From contig JAATVP010000175.1 in the NCBI GenBank assembly GCA_014523625.1, positions 1 through 11,508 on the forward strand: a stretch of DNA of 11,508 bases. The letters are read 5' to 3'. A model generated the notes under the pieces. It was given only the letters and a program-made list of their open reading frames with translations. It ran no database searches and was not told the DNA's origin. The position numbers were made by a program, and so were the translations under genes. Below, piece after piece: positions 1 through 5,167 of the stretch; positions within the stretch are counted from its first letter, which is position 1; each line of letters starts with the position of its first letter. The stretch is from Nitrososphaerales archaeon TH5896 (GTDB lineage: Archaea; Thermoproteota; Nitrososphaeria; Nitrososphaerales; Nitrososphaeraceae).

Positions 1-10
1 GACTCGAGTA

Positions 11-160
11 ATGTCGACTCTATCAGAGTATTTTAATAGAGAGATGATTTTAGCTGATGACTGTCTTGTAAGAGGAGATGAATCAGGGGCAGCAGTCTAT
101 TCTCATATTGCCAAAGTTATAGATGCAGCACTGAAAGAACTTGAGGAACTAGAAGAATGA
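11..160 (+). CDS. Small acidic hypothetical protein (49 aa)
   Basis: I do not recognise this protein. The frame from the ATG at 11 encodes 49 residues: a mixed N-terminal half and a helical, acidic C-terminus (ALKELEELEE) that could form an amphipathic or coiled helix. The frame stays open to the window edge (codons ACT CGA GTA precede the ATG), so the real gene may begin outside the window. There is no signal peptide or membrane segment. An inverted repeat followed by T/A-rich sequence lies just after the stop and fits a gene end. It is short and without recognised relatives, so it is a moderate call. Confidence 0.45.
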   Translation: MSTLSEYFNREMILADDCLVRGDESGAAVYSHIAKVIDAALKELEELEE

Positions 161-165
161 ACTCG

Positions 166-190
166 ATATTGGTCATGGGTCAATATTTTA
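166..190 (+). terminator. Possible hairpin and T-rich terminator after the first gene
   Basis: A 6-bp inverted repeat (ATATTG 166-171, CAATAT 181-186) with a 9-nt loop is followed by TTTTA. It lies 5 nt after the stop of the 11-160 gene. The stem is A/T-rich and weak. Archaeal termination depends mainly on T-runs, so the hairpin itself may not matter. Confidence 0.25.
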
Positions 191-234
191 ATTAAATAGA
201 TTTCTTGTCTGTATTTAACCCATTCCTGTGAAAG

Positions 235-242
235 ATATTATA
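235..242 (+). promoter_or_regulatory. TATA-like box for the 268 gene
   Basis: ATATTATA is centred about 29 nt upstream of the ATG at 268. That is close to the spacing expected for an archaeal leaderless transcript starting at or just before the start codon. Confidence 0.4.
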
Positions 243-267
243 GCCACGAGATTTATAGCGTCTTGAT

Positions 268-423
268 ATGACTAGAGCTTCATTAAAGAAACGGTCGGGT
301 ATTTACTACATCAATACTTTCGCTTTGGGTCTTGAGAGTGAATACAGAATTAGCCGAACACGAAACAGGCGTACAGAACGTAAAGAAAAGTACAAAGTCT
401 TTAACTCTACAACATTAGATTAA
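268..423 (+). CDS. Small basic hypothetical protein (51 aa)
   Basis: I do not recognise this protein. It encodes 51 residues from an ATG, is strongly basic, and has an Arg/Lys-rich stretch at about residues 29-43 (SRTRNRRTERKEKYK) that suggests nucleic-acid or ribosome contact, though no motif proves it. There is no signal peptide or membrane helix. The gene is supported by a TATA-like element about 29 nt upstream and by its position between two same-strand genes. The codons are A/T-rich like their surroundings. It could be a chance ORF. Confidence 0.4.
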   Translation: MTRASLKKRSGIYYINTFALGLESEYRISRTRNRRTERKEKYKVFNSTTLD

Positions 424-430
424 ACTGTTG

Positions 431-467
431 TGGCTAGAGACTTTCTTCTAGCCAAATTCTAGCCAAA
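431..467 (+). repeat. 8-bp inverted repeat overlapping a tandem 11-bp direct repeat
   Basis: TGGCTAGA (431-438) and TCTAGCCA (447-454) form a perfect 8-bp stem with an 8-nt loop. The right arm is part of a perfect back-to-back 11-bp direct repeat, TTCTAGCCAAA at 446-456 and 457-467. The block lies between the stop at 423 and the TATA-like box at 471. It could be a terminator for the preceding gene or an operator next to the promoter of the 502 gene. The position directly upstream of the TATA element favours a regulator site, but this is inference. Confidence 0.5.
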
Positions 468-470
468 ATT

Positions 471-478
471 GTTATATA
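471..478 (+). promoter_or_regulatory. TATA box deciding the 502 start
   Basis: GTTATATA is centred about 27 nt before the ATG at 502, placing transcription start at that ATG. This argues against the in-frame TTG at 469 and ATG at 478, which lie upstream of or inside the promoter. Confidence 0.5.
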
Positions 479-501
479 TGCTAAAGCTAATTTGCAATTC
501 G

Positions 502-750
502 ATGAAAAGTCAAATATTTGTAGCCATCGGCGTCGCAATCGTTGCGTCGGTATTGGTGACTGGACTAGCATCCACTATTAATGCACAGTCGAATATGACT
601 GGTGGAAATATGACTGGTGGAAATATGACTGGTGGAAACATGAGTATGCCGGCTGCTGGAACCACAGGTGACGGTGGTGGCGGCGACGGTGATGATGATG
701 ATGGAAGCGACGATGGTGATGGAGACGGCGGAGATGGAGAAAATAACTAG
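502..750 (+). CDS. Secreted Asp/Gly-rich protein with four tandem N-glycosylation sequons
   Basis: An 82-residue secreted protein of unknown function. Residues 1-29 form a signal peptide (Lys2, a hydrophobic core, then TINAQS at the likely cleavage region). Residues 31-49 carry NMTGG three times, ending in NMS, which gives Asn-X-Thr/Ser sequons at N31, N36, N41 and N46, exactly five residues apart. The rest (57-82) is almost only Asp and Gly, suited to binding divalent cations or staying extended at the cell surface. The ATG at 502 is chosen because it gives a clean signal peptide and lies one promoter length below a TATA box. A hairpin plus T-run follows the stop. Surface exposure and glycosylation are inferred from composition. 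Confidence 0.75.
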   Translation: MKSQIFVAIGVAIVASVLVTGLASTINAQSNMTGGNMTGGNMTGGNMSMPAAGTTGDGGGGDGDDDDGSDDGDGDGGDGENN

Positions 751-773
751 AAAACATTAGTTTTAATCCCCTG

Positions 774-798
774 AGACAAATCCTGTCTTTATTTTTTT
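774..798 (+). terminator. Hairpin and T-run terminator after the 502-750 gene
   Basis: AGACA (774-778) and TGTCT (784-788) form a 5-bp stem with a 5-nt loop, followed by TTATTTTTTT up to 798. The location 24 nt after the stop codon fits a terminator. The T-run is probably the active part in an archaeon. Confidence 0.5.
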
Positions 799-901
799 GT
801 ATGAAGTTTGTTGAAGTCGGAGATCTATTTTAAAAGAAAGAAGGATTTTCGATCAAAGCTAGAATGGCTCATATTGAATTAATCTAGAGAAAGTCAAATT
901 A

Positions 902-1150
902 TTAAGATGAATCCGGTGATCCATTGATTGATTGTTCAAGAAGTGGGTTAAAAGTCTTCCAAAAATCTTCATTGCTAATACTAATCGCTGGAGTACCGAT
1001 CGTCTTTGTATCATTTGTTTCCAGCCACGTCACAATTATTTTTTGTTTGTCCGAGCTTGTAGAATTGCTTTGAGCTGTCACAACTATATTTTCATTGACG
1101 GCAAAACCGATTATAGCTACGGCGATGAATACAATAATGTGTTTGCTCAT
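902..1150 (-). CDS. Secreted protein with a single BNR/sialidase-like blade
   Basis: An 82-residue exported protein. Residues 1-28 are a signal peptide (MSKH, hydrophobic core, ending VVTAQS). Residues 37-71 read IIVTWLETND, then PAISIS and FNPLL. This matches the end of the beta-propeller remnant at 5954-6343, which has VIVSWWERNA, PVVTIS and FAPIMKL in the same order. In that family a strand ending in W-x-E is followed by a Ser/Asp-rich turn and an aromatic-Pro segment, one propeller blade. One blade cannot make a propeller, so this is probably a reduced derivative or a separate single-module protein. Sequons at N29, N47 and N76 fit surface glycosylation. The ATG at 1150 is preferred over those at 1168 and 1180 because of the signal peptide. 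Confidence 0.6.
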   Translation of the reverse strand: MSKHIIVFIAVAIIGFAVNENIVVTAQSNSTSSDKQKIIVTWLETNDTKTIGTPAISISNEDFWKTFNPLLEQSINGSPDSS

Positions 1151-1185
1151 GCCACAATTATTTAACATATAACTTAACATTCTAT

Positions 1186-1572
1186 TTACTCACTTATCAG
1201 AAAAAAATCATAAAATTCATTATTCTTTCTGTAGTAGTAGAATATTATCCAGTTCGATTCGCATCGATGAAGTAGCTCTTTACTATTGAGATGATCTGCT
1301 ATTTCATCGAACGTCTTGCCAGAATCATTCAATCGAGCAATAAAATCAATTTGAACACCCGCATTCTTCAACAAATGTAAAGTACAGATTAAGCTTCTAG
1401 CTATACCATAAAAATCACGGCCGTTCCACCCATAATAAGACATTAAAACACCGGCAGCACATCTACCATTTCGCCCATCAGTATACCATCCGGTAATCTG
1501 TGTAAACTGCTTTCCATAAACACGCAGAATCTGAGAAACAGTCAGTCCTGGTTGTTGTTGGAAGTTAATCAA
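1186..1572 (-). CDS. Hypothetical protein with GRCAAGVLM and LNDSGKTFDEIAD motifs
   Basis: A 128-residue soluble protein of unknown function. Two segments resemble a loose family of small hypothetical proteins common on phages, plasmids and accessory regions: a Gly-Arg-Cys segment (GRCAAGVLMSYYGW, residues 36-49) and an Asn-Asp-Gly motif followed by a helix (LNDSGKTFDEIADHL, 81-95). The best start in the frame is TTG at 1572. The frame stays open 16 codons further upstream to a stop at 1621-1623 and encodes a coil-like IAALEKKL without an ATG, so the start is uncertain or the 5' end has been altered. A strong TATA-like stretch at 1626-1640 predicts a transcript starting near 1607, compatible with the TTG. 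No catalytic residues can be assigned. Confidence 0.65.
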   Translation of the reverse strand: MINFQQQPGLTVSQILRVYGKQFTQITGWYTDGRNGRCAAGVLMSYYGWNGRDFYGIARSLICTLHLLKNAGVQIDFIARLNDSGKTFDEIADHLNSKELLHRCESNWIIFYYYRKNNEFYDFFLISE

Positions 1573-1625
1573 TTTCTTCTCTAAAGCCGCTATTTGACTA
1601 CAAATCTTATCTCGGTTAATTCAGA

Positions 1626-1640
1626 TTTATATTATATTTT
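1626..1640 (-). promoter_or_regulatory. TATA-rich promoter for the 1186-1572 gene
   Basis: On the minus strand this reads AAAATATAATATAAA. Its centre predicts transcription start near 1607 and a leader of about 35 nt before the TTG at 1572. Confidence 0.4.
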
Positions 1641-1702
1641 TTCGATAATTAACCAGGTGCAAAATGCGGCCGCGATTTTATAGCTTTCAGAATATGAACT
1701 GA

Positions 1703-1770
1703 CTAGTTTTGCTTCTTAAGTCAGCATCACTAGTTATACCCTCTTCCCTGTGGCTCTTAATGGTGAGATA
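1703..1770 (-). pseudogene. Fragment of the helix-turn-helix/coiled-coil family
   Basis: A stretch of 34 bases from 1703 is identical to 8220-8253 inside the intact gene at 7786-8391, and the next 16 are partly conserved. In the matching frame it encodes GITSDADLRSKT, the linker after the first helix-turn-helix of the intact protein. There is no start, and the frame stops soon after the match (FIF then stop). It is a remnant of another family copy. Its order relative to the larger remnant at 2062-2380 is not what one simply decayed gene would give, so it comes from rearrangement or from a separate copy. Confidence 0.7.
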
Positions 1771-1820
1771 ATATGAGTTAATTGGTCTAGACAAAATAAA
1801 AAAATGGTAATAGATTGGAG

Positions 1821-1958
1821 TTAGTGTCCACAACCACAGCCGCTGTGTTGATGATGTTCTTTATTTGCAGAACATGATGGACATAATGTTGTCGTAGCAC
1901 TTTCGGCTACAAATGTTGTTCCACACGAGCTACAAGTTGCTTTTTGAAATTCTTGCAT
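1821..1958 (-). CDS. 45-residue zinc-ribbon protein with His/Cys/Gly-rich tail
   Basis: A very small, convincing gene. It has a Cys-x-x-Cys-Gly-Thr-Thr-Phe knuckle (C9, C12), then Leu-Cys-Pro-Ser-Cys (C26, C29), the layout of a four-cysteine zinc ribbon. The tail is EHHQHSGCGCGH (residues 34-45), rich in His and Cys, so more metal could be bound. A TATA-like TTTTAATA lies 28 nt upstream of the ATG, which implies a leaderless message. It sits between two fragments of the helix-turn-helix family. The role is unknown; zinc ribbons of this size act as nucleic-acid or protein adaptors or as metal buffers, and the tail favours metal handling. The fold call is solid and the function open. Confidence 0.75.
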   Translation of the reverse strand: MQEFQKATCSSCGTTFVAESATTTLCPSCSANKEHHQHSGCGCGH

Positions 1959-1982
1959 GTCTTAAGCCATTTTCTTTACAGT

Positions 1983-1990
1983 TATTAAAA
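1983..1990 (-). promoter_or_regulatory. TATA box for the 45-residue zinc ribbon
   Basis: TTTTAATA on the minus strand is centred 28 nt before the ATG at 1958, the spacing for a leaderless transcript. Confidence 0.5.
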
Positions 1991-2061
1991 TCTTCGTAAT
2001 TTCTAAAGCTCTATGTCAACTTCAAATTTATTATCTACCAGCTTAGATGGTAGCATTGAAT

Positions 2062-2380
2062 TCAGGAGTCAAGACTTTTCTTTCTTTCTATTGATAGCAT
2101 CTGATATTTTATTATAGCCTGGCCAAGATCAGATAGTTGTGCATGCTGTAGCATAATAGTATTATTCAAATCCTTCTTCGTAAGCTCCAGTTCTATGACG
2201 TCACTTGTGAGCTTCCGTATCTTATTTTCTAAAGGATGGTAAGTCATGACCTGCATATCTCAGAATCTTTAAGTTTACTTAGCATTTTATGTTTTTTTAA
2301 TAGTTTAAACAATTTAAAGAACGAATCAAAGTCGTATTTTAATTCTCGGTAAACTAATAGCAACTCATAGAGCTGATTTA
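2062..2380 (-). pseudogene. Broken copy of the helix-turn-helix/coiled-coil family
   Basis: The stretch aligns base for base with 7790-8117 of the intact copy. The intact piece encodes the C-terminal coiled coil (SDVIEL, KKDLNNTIMLQ, AQLSDLGQAIIKYQ). Two lesions are visible. An 8-base deletion near 2269 removes AGCATATC of the intact minus strand and shifts the frame, so the middle domain (2270-2380) is no longer joined. A one-base deletion at the CAGAATGCT site near 2107 replaces the native tail with MLSIERKKSLDS. No start or N-terminal domain remains. A 64-residue ORF (2062-2256) survives, but it is a remnant and not likely to be functional. Confidence 0.8.
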
Positions 2381-2428
2381 GTATTTCTGTGGGTTTAAAT
2401 GGGAACATATACCATTAATTACCAAACC

Positions 2429-2436
2429 TTATATAA
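2429..2436 (+). promoter_or_regulatory. TATA box for the phasin-like gene
   Basis: TTATATAA is preceded by CCAAACC, which could act as a BRE-like element. It is centred 25-26 nt before the ATG at 2458, so the message should be leaderless. Confidence 0.6.
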
Positions 2437-2457
2437 CCATGATCATATACTATAGAT

Positions 2458-3030
2458 ATGTCAAAGAGGGAACAAGAGAAAGTCGCTGAACAGGCAACCA
2501 AGAGTGTAGGAGTTACAACACAACAATTTCAAAATACATTTCATCGATCATTAGATGAAACAAAAGAGAATGTCCGAAAATCAATAAACGAGACAAGAAG
2601 TCAAATTCCACGCTATACGACTGCTGTAAAGAATTACCAAGAACAAGCTTTAGAATCGACCGGAAAGATGGTTGAAGAATATGTTGAAGCTCAAAAGTCT
2701 GTAATGGATTCTGTTTTTAGCTCAGCAGCTGCATACCATGAGAACGCCACTAGAATGTTCATTTATTGGTATTCCCCAAAAGTCCCAGCAGAATTGTGGG
2801 CCAGATCGGTCAGCATTATAGTTGAGAATATATCAGCAACAAGAATAACTAACGATATCTTGTACGGAAACATTGGTGTTTTTGGAAGTGCATTTGAACG
2901 AGCTCAACAACATAAAGAAGAGCTTTCAAGAATAAATGTGAATAACGCAAAAACTATTGCAAACACAGCAAAAGAAACGGCAGCAGAATTTTCAGAAACT
3001 TTTACAACACACAATTACAAACTGTGCTAA
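2458..3030 (+). CDS. Phasin-like helical protein, C-terminus frameshifted
   Basis: A 190-residue protein that is almost entirely amphipathic helix: charged and Gln-rich helices at about 1-80, a Trp/Tyr-containing hinge (FIYWYSPKVPAELWA, 101-115), then more helix. Its composition and layout resemble the phasin-like proteins of Nitrososphaera-type archaea, which are thought to coat polyhydroxyalkanoate granules; no granule gene lies in this window. The ATG at 2458 has a TATA box at leaderless spacing. The last five residues (NYKLC) look foreign. Reading one base back at about 3004-3012 continues the helix as QLQTVLKNFSSVTKSQ and beyond, so one base seems to have been lost in the CACA stretch. 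The protein is therefore probably truncated by about 25 or more residues, or the sequence has an error. Confidence 0.7.
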   Translation: MSKREQEKVAEQATKSVGVTTQQFQNTFHRSLDETKENVRKSINETRSQIPRYTTAVKNYQEQALESTGKMVEEYVEAQKSVMDSVFSSAAAYHENATRMFIYWYSPKVPAELWARSVSIIVENISATRITNDILYGNIGVFGSAFERAQQHKEELSRINVNNAKTIANTAKETAAEFSETFTTHNYKLC

Positions 3031-3093
3031 AAAACTTTTCATCTGTAACCAAGTCGCAAGTATCGATAAAAAAAGCTTCAGATAGAATACGCT

Positions 3094-3210
3094 ATGAAAA
3101 AGCTGTTTACTGTATTAATTATAGCTGCGATTATAGCTACGATCGGATTCGTGATCAGTGGGATTGCGAATGCAACAGCTCAGGAAAGCATTAGTCAGTT
3201 CTTGCTTTAA
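3094..3210 (+). CDS. 38-residue secreted peptide, possibly a truncated exported protein
   Basis: The ORF is a textbook export signal (MKKLF, a 20-residue hydrophobic core, then ANATAQES) followed by only about seven residues before the stop. It resembles the leaders of the other small secreted proteins here (502-750 and 10833-11156). An A-rich TATA-like element (ATAAAAAA, 3066-3073) lies about 25 nt upstream. It may be a genuine tiny peptide, or the remaining leader of a secreted protein whose body was lost. I found no continuation in another frame downstream. It overlaps the shifted reading frame of the phasin-like gene. Confidence 0.45.
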   Translation: MKKLFTVLIIAAIIATIGFVISGIANATAQESISQFLL

Positions 3211-3275
3211 GAGTTGCTACTGTTGACTCATTGTACCAATATTAATATTATTACCGACAAGCTATTTAGATTGGA

Positions 3276-3328
3276 TCTGCTAGCTATTGCATAGACAAGC
3301 AGTCTTAGCTTATTGTATCAGCTACTAG
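3276..3328. repeat. 53-bp direct repeat, copy 1
   Basis: A perfect 53-bp repeat that recurs 181 bp downstream at 3457-3509. On the minus strand it holds the last codons of a response-regulator gene (encoding LVADTIS and the stop at 3305-3307) plus about 29 bp of downstream sequence. Confidence 0.9.
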
Positions 3329-3454
3329 CTCAATTAGATCATCTATATCAATTGGTTTTTTTATATAATTTGCTATGTAGTTGTTTTCTTCCAATTCTTT
3401 CACAAGTGCGCGGTCCAGATCATATGCGGAAATCAGTATTATTTTAGTTTCGTT
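3305..3454 (-). pseudogene. C-terminal fragment of a third response regulator
   Basis: The minus strand reads TKIILISAYDLDRALVKELE, then NNYIANYIKKPIDIDDL and LVADTIS before the stop. It contains the conserved Ser-Ala-Tyr (switch residue) and Lys-Lys-Pro-Ile segments of receiver domains and matches residues 94 onward of the two intact receivers in this window. The first two thirds, including the phospho-acceptor Asp, are missing; the frame closes at the next repeat copy upstream. It is a remnant of a duplicated receiver gene. Confidence 0.85.
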
Positions 3455-3456
3455 AC

Positions 3457-3509
3457 TCTGCTAGCTATTGCATAGACAAGCAGTCTTAGCTTATTGTATC
3501 AGCTACTAG
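3457..3509. repeat. 53-bp direct repeat, copy 2
   Basis: Identical over 53 bp to 3276-3328. It holds the same receiver-gene 3' end. On the minus strand the frame upstream reads NRLVDLVADTIS and then loses similarity within about 20 bases, so this is the tail of another family copy or a product of unequal recombination. Beyond it, around 3562-3587, the minus strand encodes a short piece ending CWAMR and a stop, like the end of the 7473-7673 protein. Confidence 0.9.
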
Positions 3510-3605
3510 ATCTACGAGTCGATTAGCAGGAATCGAGTATCTTTCATGAAATATTAACGCATAGCCCAGCATTCCTCTTCAGACTAAAATTAGAACATAA
3601 TACAA

Positions 3606-4031
3606 TTAATCTTTTATGATCTCAGTCACTATGTCAGTTAAAAGATCTATTTCAATTGGTTTTTGTAAGTATTTTGATATATAATTACCGTCTTCTAACT
3701 CTTTTACGAGCACGTCATCTACATTGTATGCAGAGTTGAGAATTATTTTGGTTCCGGAGTATCCTTTTATCTTACGGGCAATGGAATCGCCGAGAATGCC
3801 ACCCATTTTATAATCTAAAAGCATAAGATGTATTTTGTTGCCCCGATTCTTTTCTTCCATGAATCTGTCAATACACTCTTCACCAGAATCTACCATTATT
3901 ACATGATACTTGGACCCGAACACTAGCCCAAACAATAGAAGTACGTCTCGTTCATCATCACATATCATTATCGTTTTCTTTTTCCTTTCATTATTACTAT
4001 GATCATATGTTAATTGTTGAATATTATCCAT
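3606..4031 (-). CDS. Single-domain response regulator (CheY-like receiver)
   Basis: A 141-residue protein that is one receiver domain with a short N-terminal extension and no output domain. The acidic pocket is D25-D26 (MICDDE), the phospho-acceptor is D73 (LLLDYKMGG), the switch residue is S100 (ILNSAY), and the conserved Lys-Pro is K124-P125 (LQKPIE). All are present, so phosphorylation by a histidine kinase is expected; no kinase is encoded here. It is a paralogue of the 5505-5930 receiver with the same length and residue numbering, and both begin with a similar N-terminus ending in TY(D/N), which supports the ATG at 4031. Such stand-alone receivers usually pass phosphate on or bind a partner protein. 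Degenerate copies follow directly downstream. Confidence 0.9.
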   Translation of the reverse strand: MDNIQQLTYDHSNNERKKKTIMICDDERDVLLLFGLVFGSKYHVIMVDSGEECIDRFMEEKNRGNKIHLMLLDYKMGGILGDSIARKIKGYSGTKIILNSAYNVDDVLVKELEDGNYISKYLQKPIEIDLLTDIVTEIIKD

Positions 4032-4080
4032 CCCGTTTATCGCCCGCGCTTTTTGCAGCTATTCCGTGTGCTGTGCTGTG

Positions 4081-4118
4081 GGTATATACGCATTTATATA
4101 CGATTCTCTTTATATGTG
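4081..4118 (-). promoter_or_regulatory. Cluster of three TATA-like boxes upstream of the 3606-4031 receiver
   Basis: The minus strand has TATATACC (4081-4088), TATATAAA (4093-4100) and ACATATAAAG (4109-4118), spaced 12-17 bp. They would give leaders of about 27-57 nt before the ATG at 4031. That leader, 4032-4080, is distinctly richer in G+C than its surroundings. Confidence 0.4.
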
Positions 4119-4189
4119 AGCAAGTTATCTGTAATTATATTTTAACGAAATTAGCCAGAAATTGGTATAACTTTAAACCGCTTGATTAA

Positions 4190-4522
4190 AAATATGAGAC
4201 AATATCATAAAATATGACATAACGATATAATTTATAACACACTATTATTAATCTATAGATTTCTGGTAGAGGGGTTAATCTATGACATTAATCATAACAC
4301 GCTGACTAGTTGGCAAAGTTTTATTGACACACGAAAAACTCTTGGATGTATTGGGTTTGAAATGCATACATATGGATGCAATATCTAATTAAGTACAGCT
4401 AATGGCTTTTAAATCCAATAATATGCATTCTTATTTCGTTACCGACTAATAGATATTGTAATTTAGAACATACTATAACACATAAATAATAAAACTGCGA
4501 TCAAAGATGTCGCGAGAATGTT
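4190..4522. other. A/T-rich intergenic region
   Basis: No gene was found on either strand; the longest open stretches are under 20 codons. It contains a direct repeat TTAATCTAT (about 4249 and 4275), a weak inverted repeat TGCAT/ATGCA around 4362-4379, and A/T-rich promoter-like sequence (CATAAATAATAAAA, 4481-4494) ahead of the 4523 gene. Confidence 0.5.
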
Positions 4523-4885
4523 ATGGAAGCTGTCAAACTTAATATAGAATATGAGTTGCTACTTCAAACCAATCTGTCTTCTAATACTCTAGAAAGAGAA
4601 AATAAAAAGATCATACGATCCATCGATCATATTTACTTTGTAATTTGTAACTCTTGTTATTGGTGTGCATCTTACTTCAGTATTAACGACTTGGAGTCTT
4701 CATCGCAAGTTCTTGGTTGTCATGTTTGTAACTCCCATGATACTGAGCTAATACCCATCTCCACAAATGAGTCATTTAGAATAGATTATAATGTAACACG
4801 GGGAATGGAGATGGAATTTTATAGAATCAATGACATTGTCGATAGACAACCAACTACTAATGTGCAACAACAAGTACCAATATAA
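4523..4885 (+). CDS. Thaumarchaeal-type zinc-ribbon protein (120 aa)
   Basis: A soluble protein with a central zinc ribbon. The first knuckle is CNSCYWCAS (C42, C45, C48) and the second CHVCN (C66, C69). It is followed by ELIPIS and then NESFRIDYN, RGMEMEF. This order, a ribbon and then a Pro-Ile-Ser strand and a R-x-D-Y segment, is one I associate with a widespread small-protein family of ammonia-oxidising archaea with unknown function. The N-terminal 35 residues are a charged linker and the last 15 are Gln/Pro/Thr-rich. It starts at the only suitable ATG; an A/T-rich element at 4481-4494 could be its TATA box. Its 3' end is overlapped on the other strand by the tail of the PQ-loop-like pseudogene. 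A nucleic-acid or protein adaptor role is inferred. Confidence 0.8.
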   Translation: MEAVKLNIEYELLLQTNLSSNTLERENKKIIRSIDHIYFVICNSCYWCASYFSINDLESSSQVLGCHVCNSHDTELIPISTNESFRIDYNVTRGMEMEFYRINDIVDRQPTTNVQQQVPI

Positions 4886-5131
4886 CATGAAACGGCGGTC
4901 ACTCCATCAGTCCATACGAGCAAAGCGGTAGAGTAAAAGCTATTCTTTAGATAGTGTTCTAGATACTTGGAGTAGTATCCAAGTAGTAGTATCCAAATAC
5001 TTGGAGATAGCTTCACAGCCATTCGATTGTAAGGTTTCATTATCTGAGGAATAGATGAAGACATTACCAGAATCCATGCAATAATTCCGATGACATCAGC
5101 CCATCGAACAAGATCTTCATCCCATTCTCAT
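4819..5131 (-). pseudogene. Frameshifted PQ-loop (SemiSWEET-like) membrane protein
   Basis: The minus strand encodes DEDLVRWADVIGIIAWILVM, SSSIPQIMK, then SPSIWILLLGYYSKYLEHYL and STALLVWTDGVTAV: three membrane helices with a Pro-Gln pair after the first. This is the layout of SemiSWEET and PQ-loop proteins, about 80-90-residue sugar carriers that work as dimers. The frame has no ATG before residue M at 5064, which would lose helix 1. An ATG at 5131 fits if one G in the GGG of AATGGGATG (about 5122-5124) is extra, giving MRMDEDLVRW. The C-terminal end runs antisense into the 4523-4885 gene and is probably not native. It may be a pseudogene, or a real gene with a sequence error. The family assignment is by pattern only. 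Confidence 0.5.
4964..5005. repeat. Interleaved inverted and direct repeats built on TACTTGGA / TCCAAGTA
   Basis: TACTTGGA (4964-4971) pairs with TCCAAGTA (4978-4985) in a perfect 8-bp stem with a 6-nt loop. TCCAA (4992-4996) pairs with TTGGA (5001-5005). GTAGTATCCAA occurs twice, at 4972-4982 and 4986-4996. On the minus strand the block codes for PSIWILLLGYYSKYL of the PQ-loop-like protein, so the repeats may reflect codon choice and not a site. Confidence 0.55.
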
Positions 5132-5167
5132 TGATTACGACATTGGATATAAGAGAAAAGAAAATAA

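Noticed and set aside
932..1165. 77-residue plus-strand frame
   Set aside because: Fully antisense to the secreted single-blade gene, which has a signal peptide and a related copy elsewhere in the window.
3026..3035. AAAAAAC slippery-like heptamer at the end of the phasin-like gene
   Set aside because: The zero-frame stop overlaps and precedes the usable slip position, so it cannot explain reading into the other frame.
4007..4189. 60-residue plus-strand frame
   Set aside because: It covers the promoter and start of the well-supported receiver on the other strand and shows no domain.
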